64,000 bases of DNA from Lichina pygmaea (Eukaryota; Ascomycota; Lichinomycetes; Lichinales; Lichinaceae): NCBI GenBank assembly GCA_963422465.1, contig OY730173.1, positions 2,976,001 through 3,040,000 on the forward strand. The letters run 5' to 3'. The position numbers and the translations under genes were made by a program. Below the pieces are notes generated by a model, which was given only the letters and a program-made list of their open reading frames with translations, was not told where the DNA came from and did no database searches. Of the stretch, positions 23,103 through 34,524 are shown in pieces (the stretch's first letter is position 1; every line of letters begins with the position of its first letter).

Positions 23103-23150
23103 TCTTTATTCAAGACAAAGACAACAAGTCTCTTTTAATCCCCAAGACTT
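23103..23150 (+). repeat. 48-bp direct repeat, left copy, flanking solo LTR S1
   Basis: The 48 bp before the solo LTR recur directly after it at 23745-23792, apparently identical. Retroviral-type integrases of this family leave 5 bp, as seen at every other LTR junction here. Confidence 0.9.
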
Positions 23151-23744
23151 TGTTGCGGTCTGTACTGTACCATCCTATCTGAGTATAGGATTAGGGCGAG
23201 AGGTGGAAGGCGGGTTGGTTCTCGCAGGAGAGGAGTGTCAAGGAGTGTGAAGGGGTTTGGTGGAATGTGGTGGTGGTGACACCTGATCAACAGCTTTGTA
23301 CAAAAGGATTGTATTGAAGTAGATCTAGTTGTCTGGATCACAACATGAGTTGAAGATGATTGTTCTATAGGGGAACTATCACCTGGCTATATAGTGCCCA
23401 GTTTGTGAGCAGAGTGAGCTCTGCTCACTTTGCTCACTTTTCATGCACGCTGCGGTGAGCTGGGTGAGCTCTGCTCACTTTGCTCACTTTTCATGCACGC
23501 TGCGGTGAGCTGGGTGAGCTCTGCTCACTTTGCTCACTTTTCATGCACACTGCGGTGAGCTGGGTGAGCTCTGCTCACTTTGCTCACTTGTTCGTGCATA
23601 TGCATGCTGCGGTGAGCACCCCCTGGTTTGTCTCGCCGGTCACGTGACCGGTTCCCGTGTCACGCTGTCTGGTACTTCTGTCCAGTATCCTGTCTGCTGC
23701 TTTCTGTGAGTATATAAAGACTGTGTTCCTCCTGGGTTGTAACA
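23151..23744 (-). mobile_element. Solo LTR S1, lineage B, U3 type I
   Basis: This is 594 bp with TG...CA ends and the GTGAGC/GCTCAC repeat block. It keeps an intact 16-bp palindrome CCGGTCACGTGACCGG at 23636-23651, which is partly decayed in the other B LTRs. No inner element sequence adjoins it. It is flanked by 48-bp direct repeats instead of 5 bp. Confidence 0.88.
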
Positions 23745-23792
23745 TCTTTATTCAAGACAAAGACAACAAGTCTCTTTTAATCCCCAAGACTT
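23745..23792 (+). repeat. 48-bp direct repeat, right copy, flanking solo LTR S1
   Basis: This matches 23103-23150 base for base as far as I can read. LINE-b continues from 23793. Confidence 0.9.
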
Positions 23793-24083
23793 CACCACTA
23801 TTATTTCAAACCCAGAGCTACTACAGAAGTTCTTGTACTGGTTTATGTCTTTGAAAAGACTAAACCAGTTTAATCTAGCTTTCAAACTCCACTATTCCCA
23901 ATCCAATACCTAGATTCTCTTCTCACCAGAAACTTCAAGATTCCTTTTGTTACATTCCCTAGTCACACCCTGCCTTCAGTTTTTATCCCTTCAAAGGTTT
24001 TCTGAAGGAGTTCACTATTAGCTAGAAGATCTGCATGGCTGTAAAGCTACTACCAGTGTAAGAATCAAATAAAATAAAATAAA

Positions 24084-26997
24084 ATTACAAGTATACTGTG
24101 ATACTATTCAGTCTTACGAATACACTGGTGATATTCCAATCACTTATTAACACTGTTCTCTGATAATACCTGGACATATTTGTTATTGCCTACATCAACA
24201 ACATCTTGGTATACACTAATGGAACCTTGGAGAAGTATAAACAGTATATCAAAAAGATCCTACATGCACTCCAGAAAGCAGGCATAAGGTTACACCTTGA
24301 TAAGAGTGTTTTCCACACAAAAGAAGTGGAATATTTGGGGTTGATCCTAACAACAGAAAGAATCTGAATAGATGACACAAAGACAGCAGCAGTACAAGAC
24401 TGGCCAACACCCAAAAACCTCAAAGAAGTATAATCCTTCCTAGGATTTGCAAACTTCTACTGACAATTCATCAAGGACTACTCAAGAACAGCAGCAGTCT
24501 TGACAGAGTTAACCAGAAAGAACAAATCTTTCAGGTGGGGGGAGAGCTAACAAGTGGCCTTCCAGGAATTGAAGAATAAATTTATCTCCGCACCTATTTT
24601 GGCATTATTTGACTCTGAGAAGAGAATTATTTTGGAGACTGATGCCTCAGACCAAGCATTGGGATCCTGCTTGTGTCAACCAGACACCAACAACTGCTTA
24701 CACCCTGTCATGTACTGATCAAGAAAGTTCTCTGGCCCAGAACTGAGATATGATGTTTATAACAAAGAGTTGTTAGCAATTGTTGACACATTCCAAGAAT
24801 AGAGGCCTTACTTGGAGAGGGTAAAATACATGATATATGTGTACTCAGACCACAAGAACTTAGCTTACTTCACAACAATGAAGAAGCTAAACTGACAACA
24901 AGTTTGATGGGCAGAGTTGTTGGCATCATACAACTTTCAAATCCTCTACCAGAAGAGCACTGAAAATGCTTGAGTAGACACACTCAGCAGGTGACCAGAC
25001 CTGATGGACAAGAAAACAACAGAGGAACACCCAATCCTAGCGATGAAAGGACAAACCCTGGTCTATGCTCAACCCCAACTGGCAACAACTGAAACAAAAA
25101 GTCCACTCCTTACCCTTGGCCACAAGGTGGTAAACAAAAAGAAAATTGTGCCAGAAAGAGCACAAGAGGAGGTGATCCGGAGGCACTATGACAGGCCTTT
25201 GCACAGACACCCCGGGTGAGATAAAACCTTGGAGAAAATCCAAAGAAACTACCACTTTGACAGAATGAAGTGCAAGGTGACAGAGTTCATTCACAACTGT
25301 GAACAGTGTGTGAAGAACAAACTATCAAGACATAAGTCCTACGGGCAGGCACAGCAAATAGACCTACCCAAGACACTATGGGAAACTATCATGATGGATT
25401 TTGTGGTCAAGTTACCAAAGTCAATAGACGCAGTAACAAAGATAGTATACAATAGTATTTTGGTGGTTGTTGACAAGCTCACCAAATACACTCACCTGGT
25501 CCTGTGGAAAGAGTCAGGAACTGCGAACAAACTCACAAATGTTCTACTCAAAGAGCTGGTAAGCCACCAAGGGCTACCAAAAATAATTATCTCAGATTGA
25601 GACAAACTCTTCACTTCAAAATTCTGGAACATGTGGACAAGGCAACTTGGTATTAATACAAGGATGTCAACAGCCTACCACTCACAAACTGACAGACAAA
25701 CTGAGTGGACAAACCAGACAATAGAGCAGTATCTACAACACTACATCAACCACCAGCAGGATAACTGGGTGGAACTGCTACCAATAGCACAGTTTGTGTA
25801 CAACAACCAGCAACACAACATGACAGGGACAACACTGTTCTTTGCGAACTACAGAAGAAACCCCTGATGGCAGGCAACAGCAGGAGGCAATGTTGTTGAT
25901 GTTGATAAACTCACTGCTATGCACAAGATGATGAAAACAACAATCAACTGTGCCCAGAACACCACCACCCGCTGATTACACAACAAAAGGTTGAAGGGAC
26001 CAACCCTGGAAAAGGGGGATAAGGTCTACCTATCAACAAAAAACCTGCACTCAAAGCGACCAAGCAAAAAGCTGGACCACATACAAATCAGACTATTCAA
26101 AATCAAGAAGTGCACTGGGAAAGTCAACTATCAACTGAGACTACCACGAAAAGCAAGGATACACTGAGTATTCCACATCTCACTGCTTAAACCAGCACCC
26201 AGCAACACAAAGATCAAAACAGAATAGAACTTCAAGGACAACAAAGAAGAGTACGATGTTGAAAGAATTCTGGATAGCTGAAGAAACAGACAGAAAATCA
26301 AGTACCTGGTGAAGTGGTTAGGATTTGACAAAGAGAAGAATTTGTGGAAACCAACCAAGAACTTCAGCCCTGTGATAAACCAGAAGCTGGTGGATTACCA
26401 CTAAGCAAACCCGCAGTGACCAGGTCCGACAGTGACAACAGCTTGAGAGGAGCCAAAGTCTCTGAGGAGAAGATGTCCTCAAAGAACAGTGGAGCAGCAG
26501 TCTGACTGGCCTCCTGTTCACGAATAACACAGAGAGTCTCCTGCTCCTGAGCATCAAGAGACTCTTGATTCTTGATGGCTGACAGCTCACGACAGATAGC
26601 ATCAGCCTCTTTCTGAGAGAGACAACCCAGCTGCTGGTGGAGGTGGATCTGCCGGGGAAGCAACTTCAACAATTGGTTATCAGTCTCTCGCAGCTGAGCC
26701 TTGAGCTGCTCGCACTCAAGTTCCATCTTCTTCTATTCTGATTCTGAGAGAGGAAGGTCACAGTGACAACTCTTCTCAACACACTGACAACAAAAAGATG
26801 ATGCAGAGCTCACAACACACTTGGCATGGTCACGACAACAAGCACTGCATGTGATTTTCAATTTCTTGCCTATTTTGCCAATGTGACAAGAAAGAGAACT
26901 GCGATGACAAGTTCAAGTTGTCTGATCTCAGTTCATAACAAAAAAGGAGTAGGAATGAAAAGGATCTGGGGACAGAATCCTTGGAGGGAGAGGATAG
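24084..26997 (+). pseudogene. Element A pol arm: RT part, RNase H, integrase, chromodomain
   Basis: This is collinear with C2 from 37,145 onward: reverse transcriptase from the palm region, RNase H (ETDASDQALGSC near 24640), the integrase zinc region (about 25190-25330), core (MDFVVKLPKS near 25395), and chromodomain (about 26270-26400). It is the most decayed of the three lineages. Nearly every CpG of C2 that I compared is TpG or CpA here. Many breaks. Confidence 0.85.
26364..26960 (-). pseudogene. Element A antisense frame, Zn2Cys6 plus coiled coil
   Basis: A minus-strand frame lies inside a plus-strand element, between chromodomain and 3' LTR. The cysteine part (about 26845-26765) reads C-x2-C-x6-C-x8-C-x2-C-x6-C, identical in spacing to lineage C. 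A leucine/glutamine-rich heptad segment follows, and a C-terminal patch EDIFSSETLA corresponds to [10 protein letters not shown] in C1. It keeps these features although the rest of the element is strongly decayed. Confidence 0.7.
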
Positions 26998-27420
26998 TGT
27001 TAAGACCTAGGCTGGAACAGCCCAGGTAAGTGAGGGAGGAGTGTTAGTCATACAGAACAACATCCAACTGATCTGGTGGATAGGCAAGAGCTAAGCAAAG
27101 AGCTTGTCTGGTGGACAAGCAGGAGCTAAGTGAGGAGCTTGTCCGGTGGACAAGCAGTCTCTAAGCAAGGAGCTTGTCCACACAAAAGGATGATACTCCT
27201 TGAGGAGACTCCCCCCTTGGGGCATCTGTATAAAGACTCCCCAAAGGGCCCAGAGGGATTAGCTCTCTAGGCTGAACACACATACACACATCGTACTGAG
27301 ACAATAGTACAGAGAAAGCTTCTTATCTGTCTATTCCTCTACTGAGTCCCTGTCTAGAATCTGCCCTGCGAAGCAACAGACTGTACTGGCTTCTGTGTGA
27401 ACCCGGCCTGGTCTTTAACA
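26998..27420 (+). repeat. 3' LTR of element A
   Basis: The LTR is 423 bp with three 35-bp U3 units. It is followed by target duplication gtctg (27421-27425) and then LINE-a. Confidence 0.88.
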
Positions 27421-27879
27421 GTCTGATCAGACAGACTAAAAGAAAGACATTCAGAACACATCTCCATCAGCTAGCAGAAACCCAGGACTACTGGAGAATT
27501 GCCAAATAGGGAAAAGAAAAAGCTGGCAAAGTTCCTGACCTACCAATAGTCCCAGAACTTATAGGACAACAAGGACAGCTGGCAAAGTCTTTTGAAGAGA
27601 AAACAGAAGCTTTCAGGACTTAATTCTTCCCTCTTCCCCTACAGCCAGAGCCAGAGGAACAGGACCTGCCAGAAGAAACCCAGGAATAGCAACTATCCCA
27701 AGAAGTCTCCAAGGAAGAAGTACAAGAGGTTCTAAAGAAGAAAAAACCTCTCTCAGCACCAGGCCAAGATACTCTACCAAATAGATTTCTAAGAGCACTG
27801 GGAGACTCTTTCAACAAAAGAATTGCTAAGGTTTTGGAGGCTTGCTGGAGACTGGAATACTTTCCAGACAGGTACAAGT
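27421..27879 (+). mobile_element. LINE-a, piece 2
   Basis: This resumes LINE-a after element A with the linker and the start of the reverse transcriptase (LPNRFLRALGDSF-like, compare LINE-b LPNGFLRALG). It ends at the solo LTR S2; target duplication caagt at 27875-27879 and 28532-28536. Confidence 0.82.
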
Positions 27880-28531
27880 TGTTGTGGTCTGTACTGTACT
27901 GTCCTATCCGAGTATAGGATTAGGACAAGAGGTGGAAGGCAGGTTGGTTCTCACAGGAGAGAAGTGTCAAGGAGTGCGAAGGGGTTTGGTGGAACATGGT
28001 GGTGGTGACACCTGATCAATGGCTTCGTACAAAAGGATTGTATTGAAGTAGATCTAGTTGTCTGGATCACAACATGAGTTGAAGATGATTGTTCCATAAG
28101 GGAACTATCACCAGACTATATAGTGCTGGCTGGTCAAGACAATCAAGATTGTCTTGACAGTCTTGATGTCAAGACAGGTGAGATTGTCTTGACAGTCCCA
28201 CTATATTATGCACCCTGTGTCAAGATGGGTGAGATTGTCTCAACAGTCCCACCATGTTATGCATTCTGCGTCAAGATAGGTGAGATTGTCTTGATGCTTC
28301 ATGCATGCTGTGTCAAGACTGGTGAGGCTGTCTTGATGCTTCCTACATTCTGTGTTGAGACAGGTGAGATTGTCTTGATGCTTCATGCATGCTGCGTCAA
28401 GCCACCCGTATGTGTCTTGACAGTCACGTGACCCCTTGTTGGTTGGTCACTTGACTTCCATGGTGTTCCTCTTGCCTGGCCCGTGGCCTGATGGCCTATA
28501 AATAAGTGTCTCCTGTCCCAGGGTCGTAACA
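27880..28531 (-). mobile_element. Solo LTR S2, lineage B, U3 type II
   Basis: This is 652 bp with TG...CA ends, the GTCAAGAC-type repeat block, and a clean 5-bp target duplication caagt. It is a normal solo LTR left by recombination between two LTRs. Confidence 0.88.
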
Positions 28532-29221
28532 CAAGTCAGCCAAGACAATCTGCCTAAGGAAACCTGGCAAGGGATCCTACTGTCAAGCAAAAGCATGGCG
28601 CCCTATAGCTCTCCTGAATACAATTGGGAAGCTAATAGAAGCTATTGCAGCTGCAAGACTAAGTGAACTAGCTGAGAAAGAAAATCTCTTGCCAGAAATC
28701 CAGATGGGATTCAGAAAAGAAGGATCAACAGAATCAGCACTTTTCCTTCTGACCTCCCAGATAGAAAAGATCTGGAAAGAAGGAATAGTTGCTAGTCTTC
28801 TCTCTCTAGACATCTCTGGAGCCTATGACAGAGTCTTGCCAGAAGTTCTCAGAAAGATCCTGATTAAGAGAAAGATTCCTAAGTGGTTTGTATCCTGGAT
28901 CTTTTCCTTCACTATTTCACGTACTACCTCTCTGGTGTTTGATGACTCAGAATCCCCCCAGTTCCCTATATACTGTGGAGTCTCTCAAGGATCACTGTTC
29001 TCTCCTATTCTATTTCTTTTCTATATCTCAGAACTGCACAATACTGTACACACCCCTGAGAAAGAAGTTTCAGCACTTGGTTTTGCAGATGACACTAATC
29101 TTCTTGCATTCTCCTCTTCCTTGAAAAGCAACCTTCTCAAGTTGAAGTCTACACATTCCAAATGTCAGGACTGGGCAAGAAAACATAGTATGAAGTTTGC
29201 ACCTGAAAAGTATGAACTTCT
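28532..29221 (+). mobile_element. LINE-a, piece 3 (reverse transcriptase core)
   Basis: An open frame at 28689-29221 encodes the reverse transcriptase palm: QMGFRKEGSTESALF, LLSLDISGAYDRVLP and ALGFADDTNLLAF with the catalytic Asp pair. It is cut by element B3 at 29222 (target duplication cttct at 29217-29221 and 41923-41927); the same gene resumes at 41928. Confidence 0.85.
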
Positions 29222-29674
29222 TGTTATGACCCAGGAGGAACACAGTCTTTATATACTCACAGAAAGCAGCAGACAGGATACTGGACAGAAGTACCAGGCA
29301 GTGTGACACGGGAACCAGTCACGTGACCGGTGAGACAAACTGGAGGGTGCTCGCCGCAGCATGCATATACACAAGCAAGTGAGCAAAGTGAGCAAAGTGA
29401 GCAGAGCTCACTGTGCTCACAAACTGAGCACTATATAGTCTGGTGATAGTTCCCTTATGGAACAATCATCTTCAACTCATGTTGTGATCCAGACAACTAG
29501 ATCTACTTCAATACAATTCTTTTGTACAAAGCTATTGATCAGGTGTCACCACTACCATGTTCCACCAAACCCCTTTGTGCTCCTTGACACTTCTCTCCTG
29601 TGAGAACCAACCTGCCTTCCACCTCTTGCCCTAATCCTATACTCGGATAGGACAGTACAGTACAGACTACAACA
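29222..29674 (+). repeat. 5' LTR of B3, U3 type I, contracted
   Basis: It has only a remnant of the GTGAGC/GCTCAC block (about 29375-29425), and GTCACGTGAC at 29318-29327. The CTATATAG TATA box lies just after the block (about 29431). Confidence 0.86.
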
Positions 29675-29692
29675 CTTTGAAGACTCTCAAGG

Positions 29693-32600
29693 ATGAGTAC
29701 CTCAGGAGCAACCAACCCCAACTTCCCAGATGGAAAGATTAGTGTTGCCAAGCCAGACCTGTTCTACAGCAAAAGAAACAAGGTTGACGACTGGCTTATG
29801 CAACTCCAAGTCTACTTTCAATTCCAACCAGAGATAAAGCTACCTAAGGAAAAGTGGCTTCTCTTCGCAACCACTTACATGAGAGGCAATACTTATTGAT
29901 AGATCAAGCCCTACGTCAACAGACATCTCTCAGGAAACAGAGACCACGATGGCACAACAGAATAGATGATAAAATAGACGCAATTCAAGGACAAGATCAA
30001 AAGGATCCTTGGACTATCTAATGAAGACAAAGTGGCTATACAAATGATCCAGCACATCAAACAACAACATTCAGCTGCAGAGTACACCACGCAGTTCAAA
30101 CAATACTCAGTACTGACTGACTAGGACAACAACACCCTGATGGTCATGTACTGACGTGGACTCAAGGAAAATGTGAAGAACAAAATCACCTTCGATAGAC
30201 AAGTGGTTAACACACTGGATGAACTCATCGCACAAGTAATTGATATTAATAACAAACTATTCAAGTGAGCGATGGAGAAACACCATGACAGAGGATACAG
30301 CCACCCTGCATCGCATGTGAGTAACCACTACAAGCCACCTAACAAGGCACCGCCACATGACCCATATGGCTATGCACCCATGGAACTGGATGCAGTCCAC
30401 CACAAGGGAAGGTTCACAAAGGGAAGGAACAACAAAAAGAGGAAAGCACTGAAGTGCTATGCCTGTGGCAAGCTAGGCCACATGGTGAAAAACTGTTGTT
30501 CAAAGAACAAGGTGCACTGACAGCAACTTAATACACTTGACAGAGACTGGAATGTCATCAAGCCAGAGGACCCACCAGGAGAGGCTCAGCTATCCCTTGA
30601 ACAATAGGACAACTACAATCAGACATTGGAAGCAGCCCACCAACTGGCAACATCAGGAGGCAAGGACCTACCAGAACAGACAGGCCAGGACAAGGGACAG
30701 GAGCTCTTAACCACCTCTGATGGGGACTGAGACAAACCCGTGTCTATCAAAGAAGAAATACCACAAGGAAGCTATGCTTACAGCATGGACCCACAAAATC
30801 TACAGTACAGTGAACTACAGTGGAGGCTTTGCACAAAGCACTACTGCACCTACCACGAACAACTACGAAGGTACAGAGAACATTCACCCTACCACGCCAC
30901 CTGCCACAAGCATTGGGTCAATTGCAAGAAGGATGCGTGTGAGATCTATCTTTGAGACAAACACCAACACACCGCATTCCCCGGGCACACACATGATTGG
31001 CACGAACACTTCATGTTCCTACAGCAAGACAACAACTACAACTGCTACATCAATAATTGGCAGTACTGCCTCAAGCCTGGATGTGACAAGCATCAGCAAG
31101 ACAAATTCATAAACAGATTCCTCAGGACTGATGGGAATGGCTAGACCTATTGCCCAGTCAGTGGAAAGACACTTCAATCAGGAAAAGACTGAACTCCCTT
31201 ATCAAGGGGTGACATCAGGAGCTCAACAACATAACCCCTAGCAACACAAAGCACCTGTGATTACCTGTGTCACTACACGCCAACACGCCAGTACGGACAT
31301 ACGCACTTGTTGACTCTGGAGCCAGTGGAAACTACATCTCAAGACAACTTTACAATACCCTCAGCACTGGAAGGAGACGCAAGCAGCAGCCCTATCAGCT
31401 TGTGATGGCAAATGGACAGACAGAGCTAGTCTGCCATGAGACACAGCCAATAGAAATAGTTACTGGACACCATGCTGAAAGGATCCACCTTGATATTGTC
31501 AAGTTGGCCACTCAGGATATCTATTTGGGGATGCCTTGGCTAAAGAAGCACAACCCAGTTGTTAACTGGAAGACAGGAGTACTCATGTTTAGGAACTGCA
31601 CTAACAACACAGCTCAGACCTGTTACCAGCCGCAGAAGGCATGGACAGATAAGGGAAGGAGTCCTCAGTAGAACCTCACCAACAGAAAAGACAACTCTCA
31701 AGAGAAGAGGTCCACCTCAACAGGCACACCCCAGAACCAGGTGGCCAAACAGTCAGAGATGAAGAGAGAGGAAGTTGTTAACCCTCTGGAGATCCCTGAA
31801 GAGTACTGACCTGGGTATGATAACCTTTTTCAGGAAGAGACAACAACAGCAGTGTTGCCTAAGCACCAACCTTGGGATCATGAGATCAAGTTGCAACCAG
31901 GGACAGAGTCAGGATTTGGACCAATTTACCAGTTATCAGAGAAAGAGCTCCAAGTACTTCACGAGTACCTGGAGGAAAACCTGAAAAAGAGTTTCATTCA
32001 AGAATCTCAATCACCAGTAGGATACCTGATACTATTTGCACTAAAGAAAGACAGAAGTCTTCAACTTTGTGTGGATTACAGGAAACTCAACAACATTACC
32101 ATCAAGAACTGATATCTGTTGCCAAATGCAAACAAATTGTGAGACAGGATCAGCCAAGCTACAATCTTTACCAAGCTGGACTTGAAAGAAGTATACAACC
32201 TGATACACATGAAAGAAGGAGAAGAATGGAAGACAGCCTTCAGAACCTGATACAGACACTACAAGTATCTGGTTATGCTATTCAGACTCACAAGCACACC
32301 AGCAACATGTCAAGCATTGATCAACAACATCATCAGAGCACACCTGGACCAAACAGCTATCACCTACCTGGACAACATTCTTGTCTACTCGAACACGCAA
32401 CAGGAACATACCAAGCATGTGAAGGATGTTCTACGATGCCTACAACAGGCAGGGCTCAAGCTCAACCCAAAGAAATACAAGTTTAACAAACTGGAAGTTG
32501 AATTCCTTGGATATGTCATAGGGATCGAAGAGATCAAGATTGACCCTGAGAAAATCAAAGTGATTCAGCAATAGCCAACACCGACATCAGTTAAGGAAGT

Positions 32601-34142
32601 ACAAGCCTTTCTAGGATTTGCCAACTTCAACTGACAGTTCATAAAGAACTACTCACAGATGGTAACACCACTGACAGAACTCACGAAGAAGGATGTGGAG
32701 TACCAGTGGATGGAGAGATAACAAAAAGTATTCCAACAGCTCAAGGACACTTGTGCCAAGGAACCAGTTCTCCTCAACTTCAAGACAGGCCAACCGACAC
32801 AAATCAAGACAGATGCTTCAGATCAGGCAGTGGGAGCATGTCTATGCCAACAGGCAGATGGCAAGTGGCACCCAGTTGCCTACTACTCACGAAAAATGAC
32901 ACAAGTGGAACAAAACTATAATATCCACAACAAAGAGCTACTGGTAGTCGTCAACACACTCAAACACTGGAGAGTGTACACAGAAAGCAGTTCTGAACTC
33001 ACTGTTCTCACAGACCACAAGAATCTGACAACATTCACAACAACCAAGAAGCTGAACAGACAGCAAGTCAGATGGGCTGAACTCCTAGGGCAACACAAGT
33101 TCAAGATCTTGTACACCCCTGGACAAGACAATAGGAGAGCAGACACACTAAGCTGACAAAAAGACTACATGGAAGATGATGAACACCAAGGAACAATCTT
33201 ACAGCAGGACCAGCAAGGAAACCTGGTACCTCAACCACAGATCAACAAGCTCACAGCAGAAGACACTGAAGAACTAATAAGGAACTACCACAACAATCCA
33301 GCACATGGTCACCCAGGAATCTCCAAGACCACAGACCTTATCCAACAGGCAGGGAACAATGTTATTAATCTCTGACAACATGTCACAAACTACATCAGCA
33401 AGTATCTACTATGCCAGAAAAACAAACATGGAAAACATAAGCCATATGGAGAAGGACACCCAAACATGATACTGAGAGGCCTGTGGGAAGATGTGTCAAT
33501 AGACTTCATCACAAAGCTACCCAAGTCCAAAGACCCAGTCACAGGAATCACCTACGACTTGATTATAGTGATAGTGGACAGATTCACAAAATACCTAATA
33601 GTGGTACTATTCAAGGAGACCCACACAGCAGAACAGTTGAGACACCTCTTACTGGACAGATTGGTCAGAGACCACAGAGTTCTGATCATGATCATTACTG
33701 ACAGAGACAAACTCTTCACATCCAACTACTGGAAGACAATCAGTGCAGCCATAGGAACAAAACCCAAAATGTCTACAGCCTATCACCCACAAACTGACAG
33801 CTAGACAGAGTGAGCAAACCAAGTCCTGGAGACTTACTTACAGCATTACATCAACCAGACCTACAGCAATTGGGTACAGTTATTACTGGTGGCACAGCTG
33901 GCAATCAACCAGCACAGATCAGACTCAACAAAGGAATCACTATTTTTTGCCAATTTTGGACAACATGTGAACATCAGGATGCCAAGCAGAGCTTCACCAA
34001 ACATGGAGAAAGCACTCCAACATGACAAGCTCCTACAACAAACACACACGATGATGAGGTACTACCTTCAAGAGACCTCAGAAAGAATGCAACATCAAAT
34101 AGACAAGAAATTGAAAATAGCACCTCAGCTAAAGAAGGGGGA
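29693..34142 (+). pseudogene. B3 gag-pol, first arm
   Basis: Gag starts at ATG 29693. The knuckle CYACGKLGHMVKNCC lies at about 30459-30503, protease with DSGASGNYI at about 31312 and LGMPWL at about 31529. Reverse transcriptase spans about 31950-32620, RNase H about 32800-33150, and integrase from about 33280 to the C2 insertion. It is broken. Confidence 0.86.
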
Positions 34143-34486
34143 TGTTAAGGCCCAGGCCGGAACGGCTGAGCCGACCGAAGCGAGTGTACAGAGGTACACG
34201 GAACAATGTTCACCCGACCCGGTGGACGAGGTGGACGATGTGTAACCAGCTCGTCCAGCTTGTCCACGCAGAAAGCTGATACCCCTCGGGAGGACCCCCC
34301 CCCCTCAGGCTCCTGTATATAAGAACCCAGATAGCCGGAGAGAATAGCTCTCCAGGCTGAACGCACATTACGAGCAACAATAGCAAGAGAGTTACCCCAC
34401 TTGCTATTCATCTATTGAGTCCCTGCCCTCCTCGGTCAAAGACAGGACCACCCACATTCTGTGTGAACGTGGACTGGCCTTTAACA
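34143..34486 (+). repeat. 5' LTR of C2, one 69-bp U3 unit
   Basis: It holds CCGACCCGG at 34214-34222, a TATA box (TATATAAG) near 34316, and a run of cytosines near 34300. Confidence 0.9.
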
Positions 34487-34524
34487 GTTTCAGCCTCTAA
34501 CACATAGGACACCAGCTCAATACG

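Larger units (their letters stand above)
20903..24083 (+). mobile_element. LINE-b, 5'-truncated Tad-like LINE, split by a solo LTR
   Basis: The sequence starts inside the linker between endonuclease and reverse transcriptase (VPWWNQEIQNKVKEERRVRRKV), runs through reverse transcriptase and a C-terminal CxC-H-C zinc motif (CVCGQAEETAKHITSSC, about 23052-23102), and ends in an AAAAT-type tail at about 24066-24083. The last 50 bp before the tail match the end of LINE-a. A solo B-type LTR interrupts it at 23151-23744. On the left it abuts B1 gag, on the right the reverse transcriptase of element A; I see no clear target duplication. Confidence 0.82.
1231..27420 (+). mobile_element. LTR element A, Ty3/gypsy chromovirus fossil, disrupted by nested elements
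   Basis: The ends are LTRs (1231-1688 and 26998-27420) that begin TGTTAAG and end TTTAACA, with a 5-bp target duplication gtctg. A purine-rich tract lies just before the 3' LTR. The element's own sequence is only 1231-2200 (5' LTR, start of gag) and 24084-27420 (reverse transcriptase part, RNase H, integrase, chromodomain, antisense frame, 3' LTR); the parts between are absent. Everything from 2201 to 24083 is younger inserted material. It is heavily broken (more than ten breaks). In the stretch I aligned, the two LTRs differ by several per cent, all transitions, so A is older than the C copies. Confidence 0.9.
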
